Positions 35,362 through 47,153 of a stretch of DNA of 64,000 nt are shown piece after piece. How positions within the stretch are numbered: position 1 is the stretch's first letter; every line of letters starts with the position of its first letter. This DNA comes from Coix lacryma-jobi var. lacryma-jobi. Its lineage: Eukaryota > Streptophyta > Magnoliopsida > Poales > Poaceae. A program made the translations under genes and the position numbers. The DNA is taken from contig CM019823.1 in NCBI GenBank assembly GCA_009763385.1, forward strand, positions 171,812,636 through 171,876,635, read 5' to 3'. The notes beneath the pieces are model-generated. The model did not search any database. It worked only from the letters and a program-made list of their open reading frames with translations, and was not told the origin of the DNA.

Positions 35362-35470
35362 ACTGCAGCGTGTACGCTATCCAATCCCTCCAGTAACAAA
35401 TAGTGTAGGCACCAGCTGCACCGTCTCCGATACATTTGGCGGAGGGGAGCCGTTTTAGCGGAGAAACTGA

Positions 35471-35812
35471 GGGCATGTTCGTTTCCCTAGCAATTTTTTT
35501 TGCCAGTCACATAGGACGTTGCAGCACTAGTTTAGCCTATTAAAAATAAACTAATTATAAAACTAATTACAGGGTCATATGCTAATTACCGAGACGAATC
35601 TATTAAGGTAAATTAATCCATCATTAGCGAATGTTTACTGTAGCACCACATTGTCAAATCATAGACTAATTAAGTTTAATAGATTTATCTCGTGAATTAG
35701 TCTCCGGCTGACAAATTAGTTTTTTAATTACTATATTTTTAATAGGCTAAATTAGGGCCGCAACGTCCGATGTGACTGGCAAAAAATTTTTGCCAGGGAA
35801 ACGAACATGCCC
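35471..35812. mobile_element. MITE family B, 342 bp, long inverted ends
   Basis: The left end GGGCATGTTCGTTTCCCTAG and the right end, inverted, GGGCATGTTCGTTTCCCTGG, are followed by AATTTTTTTTGCCAGTCACA-like sequence on both sides. TGA flanks each end (35468-35470 and 35813-35815). The 3-bp flank fits a PIF/Harbinger-like element, although TGA is atypical for that group. It is non-coding. Confidence 0.8.
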
Positions 35813-36270
35813 TGAAGCAGCGCGTGAGAGGGAGATGAGGGAGAGGAGAGATGACAGCGTGGCCTCACCTAATTTCATTTAAAAAATGTTATATCTCACA
35901 AACCGAAAACGTAAATTAAATTCTGATTGCACCATTAAATTTGTTACAATTAATTTTTCAAAACTAGATCTCTCATGGATATATTTAGATAAAATGATAA
36001 GTAGACCCACAATGGATAGATGATAGATGGATGCAGGAAAAATGAATATAAAGAAGAGAATCTTGATAACCAGACACTATAGAGAATGAAAATAGAGGAA
36101 CGTGAGTACGAATAGTCTAATCGCCTCAGAGTGAGTGCATAGTTTGCCCGTTCCCGTTCCTCTTGCCTGACATGACCGAGAGTAGCCCAGACTTTTCTAG
36201 GGAACCCACGCTTTCGCGGCCTGCCTGCGGTGCCGCGCCCGTGAGTGCCGACAGGCGACAGGGACAGTAG

Positions 36271-36468
36271 GCCCTTGTTTAGCTATTAACTTTTTTTTAC
36301 TTTAAACATTAAATGTTGGTAAAAAAATAACTAATTGTACTTTTAGTATGTACATGTCGAGACGAATCTTTTAAGTCTAATTGGACCATATTTGGACAAA
36401 GTTTGTCAAATAACAACGAAAGTACTACCGTTAAGAAAAAACTCATCTTTCACAACTAAACAAGGCCC
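36271..36468. mobile_element. MITE family A, copy 4 (inverted)
   Basis: It starts GGCCCTTGTTTAGC and ends ACAACTAAACAAGGCCC. The interior has GTACATGTCGAGACGAATC and AATAACAACGAAAGTACTAC. It is shorter than the other copies, about 198 bp. Confidence 0.85.
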
Positions 36469-37466
36469 AGGCGTGGATGGTTTCCCACTTTCCCGGCCCG
36501 GCGCCCCAAACTAGCGCCGCGACGTCGGAGATTTCGGTAACAGCTCGCCTTGCTTGGGCTCGGTTTGGGGATCTATCAACCAACCGATCGGCTTTCCGGC
36601 CTGTGTTTCAGAATCTGACGGTGTCCTCGATCTGGTGCGAATATCAATCGTCTTCCTTTCTTCCCTTCCCCTTTTTCTGATGAACCTTCCTTTCTCCTTT
36701 AAATTTACTCGCCGAGGTTGTGTGTCGTGTCCGAGAGCGAGAACCACGGTTCTGGTCCAAAGAGAACTGGATTCCACGAGAAAGGGAAGGGCCAAAGCCC
36801 AAAGGTCCGAATTCTGAAAGCAAGCACCCGGCTTTTTGTTTTTGAGTTGAAAACTTGAAATGCATAACAGCACACGAACTAAGTGGGTGTACTTAGAACA
36901 CATCACGTTGCAAAATGATCATCTGCGTTGACGAACCAGAGGCACGTGGGTGTACAACTGATCGCAAAGATGCCGTATGGGCAAAGCTTGTCAATATAAG
37001 TATATTGTTATATGTTAAAGGTCTCATACCTCGTCTCAAATGTGAGGATTCCACTTGGCCGGCGCGCGGGCTCCGCCGCGGCCGCCATGGCCAACGCGCG
37101 CGGGTGGCCGCCACGGCCAGCAGGAGGAGGCAGCAGAGGATGAGGGAGAGAGAGAGAGGGGGCATTTTGGTATTTTCCTGGCTCGGACCCACCTGTCAGG
37201 GCGCCCAAACGGCGGAATCCAACAGAAATCCGGACAGAGTGGCATGTGGGAAAAAACGAAGATGAGATTGGATATACAGGTTCGGTTTGATCTTTCGGAG
37301 ACATGAGGGTTGGGGCCATTTTTCATAATGGCATACAGGTAAAATCCTCCTCAAATGTGTCATGTAGAGAATTTTTTTGCTAATATAGAGGAAAGAGAGA
37401 GAAAGATATTGTTTCACGAAACAATCACCTTATAAACTAAAATTTAGGACTATGAGATAACCATGT
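36469..37466. other. Intergenic DNA
   Basis: Mixed composition, with a GC-rich patch at 37050-37200. Several short frames overlap on both strands without motifs. No gene is recognised. Confidence 0.4.
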
Positions 37467-37727
37467 ACTCCCTCCGTATAGGAAAAGGAAGTCGTTTTGG
37501 ACATAGTTTTAGTCAAACATTGAGAATATAAATCATGAATAACTTTTAAGTTATTGGGTTTTAAAATATAAAAGTTATATGAATAGATTTGTATTGACAA
37601 ATATTTTCATAAAAGTACACATATATTATTTTCTAATAAATATTTTTTATAAAAATAAGAAGTCAAAGTTATACTTTGGAGACCGTATCATTGTCTAAAA
37701 CGACTACCTTTTTCTATATTGTGGGAG
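37467..37727. mobile_element. Stowaway MITE
   Basis: It begins CTCCCTCCGTATAGG and ends inverted with ATTGTGGGAG. TA flanks it at 37465-37466 and 37728-37729. It shares AAGTCGTTTTGGACA and TAGTCAAACATTGAGAATATAAA-type blocks with the element at 8310-8566. Confidence 0.88.
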
Positions 37728-37884
37728 TATAAGTTATTCTTGCTATACAAATCATAACTTTATTTTTATTCTACGCATAAATTAAGAAATTATGAGTTAT
37801 TACGAGATAACTTTAAAAATAACCATCATATTTGTTATTTATTAAGTCATCTTAAAACTACTATCTTCATAATCTTTTCTCAGG

Positions 37885-38115
37885 GCATCCATAATGATAT
37901 AAGCTAGCTGCTAGCTCGAAGTCAATCTCTCTAATGATGCTACCTCTTAGCAATAGCTTATAGTATGATTAGGCTCACGTTATATTCACACATGATTTTG
38001 GAATGTGTGTATGAGTCTAGCTCTTGAGCAAGAGCTAACTTTTTTCTTCCTTATATTAAAATATGACAAAAATTTCAAGAATCGGCTTATGAGCTAGCTA
38101 TTGCGGTTGTTCTTA
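37885..38115. mobile_element. MITE-like element with GCTAGCTAG arms
   Basis: The left arm GGGCATCCATAATGATATAAGC and the inverted right arm CTAAGAACAACCGCAATAGC are partly complementary. Both have AGCTAGCT just inside. It resembles the element at 23521-23756. The target duplication is unclear. Confidence 0.5.
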
Positions 38116-38433
38116 GACGTGTGAGGAACTTTTTTATACCAAGGATTCACAGAAAACGGGAGGAAAGATTAACGACCACGTCTTTTACAGCTGATTGGTT
38201 GCCCTGGATGACAGCCAAAAGCAAACACAAGGTTGGAGCCATGCTAGCAAAAGAATGCTTGGAATTTGAGCACATGAGTAACTACGCTTTGTTTGATTGG
38301 ACGCCGCTTCAAATCTATCGGATCGTGCCTACAAAATATACCCCACTCTCAATATAACATCAAAACAGATAAATCACTATGTGCCTAATAAAAGATTACA
38401 GAAGGAGTATGTGACACTATATGAGACTATTTA

Positions 38434-39091
38434 GAGCATCTCCAACAACTCCCAAAAATTTACTTGCTATATCATGTGATTTGGCAAGTTGCTATTTGTT
38501 TTGGCAAGTAAAAAACACTCCTTTCTCCAACAATTTGGTAAACCAACTTGGTAAAAATGGCTCACACCGGTAGGAAGTCGGCCTCTCCACGCGACCGTCG
38601 GCCTCACCTGTCATTTCGTAGTTCAATCATCCAGGTTCTGTCGGCCATGTCTCTGTCGGCCATGGACACATATACATTCAGGTTTGTCGATCGATCTCTG
38701 GTCTCTGTCGGCCACTGCTCCAGGTTCAGGTACTTTGCTACATGGTACTACAAACAAAAAAAATGTCGACACAATCATCCAGGTGATGTCCAGGTCTCTA
38801 TAGATTCGCGCCCCACGATCGGTATTTGTGTGGCGGCCGAGAAGAATTTGCGGACTTCCGTGTTTCGCGCGCGCGGGAGAGGAAGGAGTACGCGGGACAG
38901 GAGCCGGACTTCCGAAAAAAACTGCGATACCAAGCCACCACCGCGCGCGGAAGGATGCGCGCAAAACACCGAAGAATACAAAGTTGGAATAAATAGCAAG
39001 TGGGTTTGAGGAGTTGTTGGAGAAGATTTTTGAGGTTTTTTCCAAACTTATAAGAATAGCAACCTCATTTGAGAAGTTGTTGGAGATGCTC
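38434..39091. mobile_element. Harbinger-like non-autonomous element, 658 bp
   Basis: The inverted ends GAGCATCTCCAACAACTCCC and GAGCATCTCCAACAACTTCT are flanked by TTA on both sides (38431-38433 and 39092-39094). The arms are AT-rich and the middle (38800-38960) is GC-rich and unrelated to the ends. That middle could be captured DNA, but no coding motif was recognised in it. Confidence 0.8.
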
Positions 39092-39318
39092 TTAGGAGAC
39101 AAGATTAATGTACCTGTCCTCACAATTATTCATACAAGTCATCTTCACAGTGCACATGCTAGTCAAGGGGTAGTGAGGCAGGAGAAATAAAGTACTGTAT
39201 GTGGTACGCCCCTCAAGACATTAAGCCCTCACATACGAGACACGTGAAGGTTTTCGCGGATCAGAGAAAGATGAACGGCTATGTCCCATCGCCGTACTCC
39301 GTCCTCAACGAGATTTTG

Positions 39319-39546
39319 GCCATGTTTAGCCCTCCATTTTGCAAAATTTTTCATCACATCAATGTTTGGATGCATGTATGGAGCATTAAATGTAGATAAA
39401 AAAATAACTAATTATACTTTTAGTATGTATACATATCGAGACGAATTTTTTGAGTCTAGGTGGTCCATATTTGGACAAAGTTTATCAAATAACAACGAAA
39501 ATGTTACAGAAAAAAAATTTGCAAAATTTTCTGACTAAACACACCC
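39319..39546. mobile_element. MITE family A, copy 5 (inverted)
   Basis: It starts TGGCCATGTTTAGCCC and ends TCTGACTAAACACACCC. The interior has CATATCGAGACGAAT and AATAACAACGAAAATG, the same orientation as copies 3 and 4. Confidence 0.8.
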
Positions 39547-40562
39547 TTTATCATGCAGTGCTGTACTGCTGCTGCCTCCTTGTGCTAACCGTTGACGTGC
39601 TTCGAAATTCTTGTCGTGCACAGGCACAGCGCAACCACAAGCACAAGCACATCAGCCATCGAGCATTCGAGCACAACGATCAGCCGAGTCCCCGATCGTG
39701 TGCAGGGGATTACTGACTAGTACTGTGCTCCGTATACTCTCCAGTCCAGAATGCATGGGCGAGGCGTCATGTCGTATCATGGCCGATCTATTATGGATTT
39801 ATGGGCGAGGAGAAGCCACAAAGCTACCAGCTGTGTACTAGTACTGTACTGTATTTGTGCAATGAATCATGTGGGATAAGCTCGAGCTTCTGTTGACCAA
39901 TGGCCTGTCAGCCGTGGTTCGCACTCTCCGACTCAGCATGTACTAGTGCGAAAAGTCGCAGGAACGTGGTCACCTCCGTCGATCATGTGATACCACACAC
40001 AGCTAGTAGCTTGGTGGGTACGTATAAGATTACGATTCGCTTAATAATGTGTTCATCGGCACTTGAGATTTGAGAACTTGAGATCTCACCACTCCATCTC
40101 TCGGGATGACGAGGAATGGGGTGCCAACAAATCCTGAATCTTCATTTGCCCTTCTGTTTCTGTTGCACGGCCAATCAGGGAAATGGTCCAGTTCTGGATC
40201 CAACCACCTGTGCAGTTTACTGGCGATGGCTGCCGAGCCCTTGTTGGAGGGGTTCACAATTCAGGTACTCACTCGTGATTCGTGAGGTCGAGACAAGCCC
40301 TCACAGGAGACAGGAACAACAAGTGGGAGTAATCTAAATTATCTAATCAAGTGACAACCACTGCATTGATATAATCTGATGCTGCAATAATATAATCTGA
40401 TCTAATCTAATCTAATCTATTAGAAGTAGCACAGTAAATCCTCCACTATCAGGATCCATCGTTACCAGAGATGGAAATGGCGGCGACCGATGCGGAGAAG
40501 ACGACCCAGATGACGCCAGACAGCTTACCACTCTCGGTCGTCCCCAACTGCAGCGCCCAGCG
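39547..40562. other. Intergenic DNA upstream of PHYC
   Basis: No gene recognised. A short run of TAATCTGATC/TAATCTAATC-type repeats lies at about 40370-40420. Confidence 0.4.
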
Positions 40563-40763
40563 GTGTTTGGGACTCCTCTGCTCCACGTTTTTCAGCTCAG
40601 CTCCACATTTTTTAGCCAAACAGTTTCAGCTCCACGCACGCTGTTCGAGAAAAAAGTGTAAAGTTGTGAGAGCAACTAAAGAGGTACTCCACAAACTCCA
40701 GTTTTTTTTTGTGCTGCTCCATGCTGGAGTTCGCGGAGCAGAGTTTACGGAAAACACCCCTTA
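40563..40763. mobile_element. MITE-like insertion in the PHYC promoter region
   Basis: The left end GGTGTTTGGGACTCCTCTGC and the inverted right end GGGGTGTTTTCCGTAAACTC share GGTGTTT and then CTCTGCTCC. AGCTCCACGC and CTCCATGCTGGAGTTCGC repeat inside the arms. It lies about 510 bases before the PHYC start codon. The target duplication was not resolved. Confidence 0.55.
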
Positions 40764-41271
40764 GTCTAGCCCCGCGAATCCCCAATTTTTCGCCGCTCCA
40801 ATTCGCCCATCCGTCCGCGCGCCCCTCGCCGACCAGCCGGCGCCGCCGCCGCGCCGGCGTCCTCTCACCGGAGTAGTCAGTGAGCGCACGGCACATCGCT
40901 GTTGCTCCCTCCGGCTCCTTTCGTGTCCCTCCTTTGGAGCAGGGCAACGTCCAAGAGATATTATCGCTGCCGCTGCCCCGCGCAGGCCGCTCGCTGTCCC
41001 ACTCGCGCGCCACGCCTCGGACTCGGAGGTGTATTCCCTCTTCTTCCCCCGTGCTTATCCGCGGCGGAATCCAATCCCCTCCCTCATCACGTCCTTGTCC
41101 CAGGCAAAGCCCGCTCGCTTTTGGCGTACGCCCCCGCTGCCGCGCGCATGATTCCCGCCGATTGCTCCGCCCGTTCGGTCCAGCAACCCTTGCTGCGGGA
41201 GTGCTGCGGCTAGTTCGGTGGCGGGGGCAGGAGGAGGAACAGGAGGGATCTTGGAGTGCGGCGAAGCGGAG
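40764..41271 (+). promoter_or_regulatory. PHYC: PHYC 5' region (promoter and 5' UTR)
   Basis: GC-rich sequence precedes the ATG at 41272. A stretch of C/T-rich DNA and GGAGGAGGAACAGGAGG lie directly upstream. The transcription start cannot be fixed by reading. A long antisense frame overlaps this region and the first exon but has no motif. Confidence 0.4.
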
Positions 41272-44200
41272 ATGTCGTCGCCGTCGAACAACCGGGGGAC
41301 GTGCTCCCGGAGCAGCTCTGCGCGGTCCAGGCACAGCGCGCGGGTGGTGGCGCAGACGCCCGTGGACGCGCAGCTGCACGCCGAGTTCGAGGGCTCCCAA
41401 CGCCACTTCGACTACTCCTCGTCGGTGGGCGCCGCCAACCGCCCGTCGGCCAGCACCAGCACCGTCTCCACCTACCTCCAGAACATGCAGCGGGGCCGCT
41501 ACATCCAGCCCTTCGGCTGCCTGCTCGCCGTCCACCCGGACACCTTCGCGCTGCTCGCCTACAGCGAGAACGCGCCCGAGATGCTCGACCTCACGCCACA
41601 CGCTGTGCCCACAATCGACCAGCGGGACGCGCTCGCCGTCGGCGCCGACGTGCGCACGCTCTTTCGCTCGCAGAGCTCCGTCGCGCTTCACAAGGCCGCC
41701 ACCTTCGGGGAGGTCAACCTGCTCAACCCCATCCTCGTGCACGCCAGGACCTCGGGGAAGCCCTTCTACGCCATATTGCACCGGATCGACATCGGCCTCG
41801 TCATCGACCTCGAGCCGGTTAACCCAGCCGACGTGCCAGTCACCGCCGCGGGCGCGCTCAAGTCCTACAAGCTCGCCGCGAAGGCCATCTCCAGGTTGCA
41901 GTCGCTGCCTAGCGGGAACCTGTCGTTGCTGTGCGATGTGCTTGTCCGTGAGGTGAGCGAGCTCACGGGCTATGACCGGGTCATGGCCTACAAGTTCCAT
42001 GAGGATGAGCATGGTGAGGTCATTTCCGAGTGCAGGAGGTCCGATCTGGAGCCGTATCTTGGCCTGCACTACCCGGCCACCGACATTCCGCAGGCATCCA
42101 GGTTCCTGTTTATGAAGAACAAAGTGCGGATGATATGTGATTGCTCTGCCACTCCAGTGAAGATCATTCAGGATGATAGCCTAGCACAGCCTCTCAGCCT
42201 CTGTGGTTCCACCCTCAGGGCTTCCCATGGTTGCCATACACAGTACATGGCGAACATGGGTTCTGTTGCATCACTTGTGATGTCAGTCACTATAAACGAT
42301 GATGAGGAAGACGGGGATACCGGGAGTGACCAACAACCAAAAGGCAGGAAACTGTGGGGGCTGGTCGTCTGCCATCATACAAGCCCGAGGTTCGTCCCTT
42401 TCCCACTAAGGTACGCTTGCGAGTTTCTCTTGCAAGTATTTGGCATACAGCTCAACAAGGAGGTGGAATTGGCTGCTCAGGCAAAGGAGAGGCACATCCT
42501 CAGAACGCAAACCCTTCTTTGTGATATGCTCCTGCGAGATGCTCCTGTTGGGATATTTACCCAGTCACCTAATGTGATGGATCTAGTAAAGTGCGATGGA
42601 GCTGCATTGTATTACCAGAACCAGCTTTTGGTGCTCGGATCAACACCCTCCGAGTCAGAGATAAAGAGCATTGCCACATGGCTGCAGGAGAACCATGATG
42701 GTTCAACTGGGCTGAGTACTGACAGCTTAGTGGAAGCAGGTTATCCTGGTGCTGCTGCACTTCGTGAAGTTGTGTGTGGCATGGCGGCTATAAAAATCTC
42801 TTCCAAAGATTTTATCTTCTGGTTCCGATCGCACACAACAAAGGAGATCAAGTGGGGTGGGGCTAAGCATGAACCGGTTGACGCAGATGACAATGGCAGG
42901 AGGATGCATCCACGATCATCATTCAAGGCCTTCTTGGAGGTGGTTAAATGGAGAAGTGTTCCCTGGGAGGATGTTGAAATGGATGCTATCCATTCTCTGC
43001 AGTTAATATTACGTGGCTCCCTGCAAGATGAAGACACCAACAGAAACAATGTAAGGTCCATTGTAAAAGCTCCATCTGATGATATGAAGAAGATACAGGG
43101 GCTACTTGAACTAAGAACAGTTACAAACGAGATGGTCCGCTTAATTGAGACAGCAACTGCCCCTGTCTTGGCTGTCGACATTGCCGGTAACATAAATGGA
43201 TGGAACAATAAAGCTGCAGAACTAACAGGGTTACCTGTAATGGAAGCTATAGGGAGGCCTCTGATAGATCTTGTTGTTGCTGATTCTATTGAAGTGGTTA
43301 AGCAGATTTTGGACTCAGCTTTACAAGGTTTGTCACTATGCTTTCAGTCAATCTTTTTGTGGTCCCCAGCTTTACAAGGTTTGACAGCTTAATGCCTCCT
43401 TGTTTCAGGAATTGAAGAGCAAAATCTGGAAATCAAGCTTAAAGCATTCCATGAACAGGAATGCAATGGTCCAGTAATCTTGATGGTTAACTCCTGCTGT
43501 AGTCGGGACCTTTCAGAGAAAGTCATTGGAGTTTGCTTTGTAGCACAAGATTTGACCAGGCAGAAGATGATTATGGATAAGTATACTAGGATACAAGGAG
43601 ACTATGTTGCCATAGTAAAGAACCCCAGTGAGCTCATCCCTCCGATATTTATAATCAATGATCTTGGTTCCTGCTTAGAGTGGAATAAAGCTATGCAGAA
43701 GATTACCGGTATACAGAGGGAAGATGCGATAGATAAGTTGTTAATTGGGGAGGTCTTCACCCTTTATGATTATGGCTGTAGGGTGAAAGATCATGCTACC
43801 TTAACGAAACTTAGCATACTGATGAATGCAGTGATATCTGGTCAGGATCCTGAGAAGCTCCTTTTTGGTTTCTTCGACACAGATGGGAAGTATATTGAAT
43901 CATTGCTGACAGTGAACAAGAGGACAAATGCTGAGGGTAAGATCACTGGCGCTATTTGCTTTCTGCATGTCGCCAGCCCAGAGCTTCAGCATGCTCTCCA
44001 GGTGCAGAAAATGTCTGAACTAGCTGCCACAAACAGCTTTAAAGAATTAACTTACATTCGTCAAGAATTAAGGAACCCACTCAATGGCATGCAATTTACT
44101 TGCAACTTATTGGAGCCTTCCGAATTAACAGAGGAACAGAGGCAACTTCTTTCATCTAATGTTCTTTGTCAGGACCAGCTGAAAAAGATACTACATGACA

Positions 44201-45817
44201 CTGATCTTGAAAGCATTGAACAGTGGTAAGTGCGTATTGTCCGAATCATCTGTAGTAATGTTGATCTAATTATTTGCGTTGTTTTTATGGCAATTTTAGA
44301 AGGGATCTATGAAACAGCATACACTATACATAATGATATACTTGCTTTCATATTCACATGATGGTTAGAATTGCTCAAACATGGAAATTTTTTATCAATG
44401 TACTATTTCATTGTAGTGGTAAAGATGTATGCATACGACAAGGCTGACCAGTTCAGTTGTACATGCATGACATTTTTTTTACTATTGATATTGATAAAGA
44501 AATTCTTGCTGTTACAGCTATATGGAGATGAACACAGTAGAGTTCAACCTTGAGGAAGCTCTGAATACAGTCCTAATGCAAGGCATTCCTTTGGGCAAGG
44601 AAAAACGGATTTCTATTGAACGTGATTGGCCTGTGGAAGTATCACGCATGTACCTTTACGGGGACAATTTAAGGCTTCAGCAGGTCCTAGCAGACTATCT
44701 GGCATGCGCCCTTCAATTCACAAAATCAGCTGAAGGACCTATCGTGCTCCAGGTCATTCCCAAGAAGGAAAACATTGGGTCTGGCATGCAGATTGCTCAT
44801 TTGGAGTTCAGGTAATATGCCAATCTCATCTTGGTCTTTCGATAGCTGTTGTTGAACTGAAAGGACGATTTCACAAATAAGTGAACCACTATTAACTCAG
44901 CACAACTCCAACAGTTATCTCTTGTAGGTGTTTAGTTGGTAGGTGAAAAGTTTTTGGGTGTCACATCGGATGTTGCGGTACTAATTTAGTCTATTAAAAA
45001 TAGACTAATAAAAAACAAATTACATATTCCGTCAGGAAACCGTATTAAGACTAACGAATCCATCATTAGCACATCTTTACTGTAGCACAATATTGTCAAA
45101 TCATAGACTAATTAGGCTTAAGAAAGTCTCGCAGAGTTATCACAATCTGTATAATTAATTATTTTTTAGTCTTTATTTAATACTCCATGCATGTGTCCGA
45201 ACATTTGATGTGATAGGTGAAATGTTTTTAGGATGAGAACTAAACACCCCAATAACTTTGGCACTGCTCCTAATCGTGTTAGTTGTAATGCACGAAAAAG
45301 GACTATATGTTGCCAAGGAACAGATAAGACCTAATGCTAGCAAATTCACTTCTGAACATCTTAACTCCTGATAGTTGTGTATCCTGTCACTGCACCAGCC
45401 AAGATGCAATGATACATGTCACTTCAGGCATGTAGTTACACTCTGCAGTTTGAAACAGTGGAAATAATCCCTGTGTAAAACTGATGCTGTCTCTGCCATT
45501 CTATATACACTGCAGTGTGGTGAATAATGTAAGTAATGGTGGTAATGGGAGCTGTGTAACTGATTGATTCAATGTGCAGGATTGTCCATCCAGTTCCAGG
45601 CGTCCCAGAGGCCCTGATACAGGAAATGTTCCGGCACAACCCAGGGGTTTCCAGGGAGGGCCTCGGCCTGTACATATGCCAGAAGCTGGTGAAAACGATG
45701 AGCGGCACGGTACAGTACCTACGAGAAGCCGACACCTCGTCGTTCGTCATCCTGATAGAGTTCCCGGTCGCCCAGCTCAGCAGCAAGCGGTCCAAGACTT
45801 CGACAAGTAAATTCTGA
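41272..45817 (+). CDS. PHYC: Phytochrome C
   Basis: This is a red/far-red photoreceptor that carries a linear tetrapyrrole and moves between cytosol and nucleus to control photomorphogenesis and flowering. Exons are 41272-43327, 43409-44225, 44518-44811 and 45580-45817, 3405 nt for 1134 aa. The 817-nt second and 294-nt third exons fit the conserved phytochrome gene structure. The start MSSPSNNRGTCSRSSSARS matches grass PHYC. The chromophore cysteine is C321 in RASHGCHTQYM. The order is N-terminal PAS (about 75-190), GAF with the YPATDIPQASRFLF motif, PHY with the RPFV-like tongue region, two further PAS domains (from about 610) and a histidine-kinase-related domain (about 890 onward, YIRQELRNPLNGM). 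No frame damage is seen. Intron 1 (81 nt) contains a partial duplication of its own donor; intron 3 holds a MITE. Confidence 0.97.
43317..43383 (+). repeat. Duplicated exon-end/donor motif in PHYC intron 1
   Basis: CAGCTTTACAAGGTTTG occurs at the exon 1 end and again 51 bases later in intron 1. The second copy keeps the frame, but leaves only 30 nt before the acceptor at 43408. That is too short for a normal plant intron, so the first donor is preferred. Confidence 0.85.
44928..45256. mobile_element. MITE in PHYC intron 3
   Basis: The ends are GGTGTTTAGTTGGTAGG and, inverted, GGGGTGTTTAGTTCTCATCC. The interior has AATCATAGACTAATTAGG and ACTGTAGCACAATATTGTC, related to the element at 35471-35812. 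It makes up over 40 percent of the 768-nt intron. The target duplication was not resolved. Confidence 0.75.
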
Positions 45818-46045
45818 CACTCATGCTCCTGGAGCTGCAGTGAGAGTTCGGCCGTGTCAAATTCTTGGGTGTTAGCTGGCCAAGTGACTGCTAGTCTGAA
45901 ACATGGGTTGGTCGGTTCTGGTATCTAGCACTGTCTTGTGTAACGCGGGTAGATTTGGTTGTTTGGCTTTGGAGAGATAAGCTAGCTGGCTAGGTGTAGC
46001 CTAACTTCAACCGAAAGTGTATGTGAATGATGAGGAGTGATGATG

Positions 46046-46051
46046 AATAAA
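46046..46051 (+). terminator. PHYC: PHYC polyadenylation signal
   Basis: AATAAA in GATGAATAAAAGCTTC lies about 230 bases after the stop codon, a normal plant 3' UTR distance. Confidence 0.6.
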
Positions 46052-46353
46052 AGCTTCACTTGTGTTCTCTATTGCTCTTCTGTTCATTTGCGGCGTGCAT
46101 ATCGCCACGGCCTTGGGATGGAATTAATTATTCCAATTAATCCCATACAATAATCACAGGATCTTGGTTTGCGTAAATTACTCCTATGCAGAGTAGGAGT
46201 AACATCATATACGTATATACCCTGTTTATTTGGGAACTATTGTGGATTCCTGAATTTTTCCGGACATCCATTTTCACATCTAATAATAAACCGGATAGTA
46301 GTAAATAAAATTAAATAAGGGCAATTTACGCCTCTTGAAGGCCCAAGCAGTCC

Positions 46354-47094
46354 TCGTCTTCAACGGAGCCGCCATAGAAAAAACAATTCCATCCTTCTCC
46401 TTCACCGTCGCCGAAGAGGAGAACGAGGAGATAAATCTCCAATACCACAGTGAAAAAACTCAAACCCTGAGAACTTGATCTAATAGGAAAAAATTATTAA
46501 AAACGATGATCCCCACTCCCTCCGGCCTCCGGCGGTATGCCGGAGGAAGGAGAGGGGGACCAAACGGAAGGACGGCGGCGGCGGCAGCGGCCAACAACTT
46601 TGGCGTCAGTATCTTCACCGACATGACGACATGGAGACTTTTGTTTCCGGACAGCGACATCAAGACGGAGATGATCTCGCTGCCATGGAATAATTTTCTC
46701 CGGTCCCTTCTTTGTTTTGTTGTGGTTAGATCTGGCTATAATGAAGGACTAGAGCGAATAAGTTTTAGATCAGTCTTCCTCACTCTTCGGTGGCAGAAAG
46801 AAGAAGAAGGAAGACACGAGAAAGAAGAAGTTTCTCAACTCCACCTGCAGGAATGTTGGCCATCCGTTGGGCATCTATTGTCTGGCCTAAAACAATTGTT
46901 GCCGAGTATTTGCCTGTGCGGTCATCCACATGAAGCGTCAAATAGGTTTGGATTTGAGAGTTTGAGCTATTCACAGTGTGGATGCAATATAGATGAATAT
47001 CAGCTTCTGGATATATGTTTTTTCTAGAGCACTTGTAATGTGACGATGTACCCAACTATATTTTAATATGATTCTTCTTTCGTCAGAAAAAAAA
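46354..47094 (+). mobile_element. Retroposon with A tail just upstream of SPO11-1
   Basis: A 16-bp direct repeat, AAGGCCCAAGCAGTCC at 46338-46353 and AAGGCCCAGGCAGTCC at 47095-47110, flanks the segment with one mismatch. The right end is TTCTTCTTTCGTCAG plus about ten A, as in LINE-type 3' ends. The insert is about 740 bp and has a 173-codon open frame from 46506 without a recognisable domain. It is a truncated LINE or a LINE-mobilised sequence. It ends 59 bases before the SPO11-1 ATG, so it now forms the upstream region of that gene. Confidence 0.8.
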
Positions 47095-47153
47095 AAGGCC
47101 CAGGCAGTCCAACGGAGTTCTGTTTCTTTGCGATCGACTACTCGACTAGCGCC

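Noticed and set aside
40612..42069. 485-codon antisense open frame across the PHYC promoter and exon 1
   Set aside because: It mirrors the GC-rich PHYC coding strand, has no motif, and PHYC explains the codon pattern.
43328..43378. Extra 17 PHYC codons by use of the second donor in intron 1
   Set aside because: The remaining intron would be 30 nt, below workable plant intron length.
46506..47027. 173-codon open frame before SPO11-1
   Set aside because: It lies wholly within the A-tailed retroposon and shows no domain.
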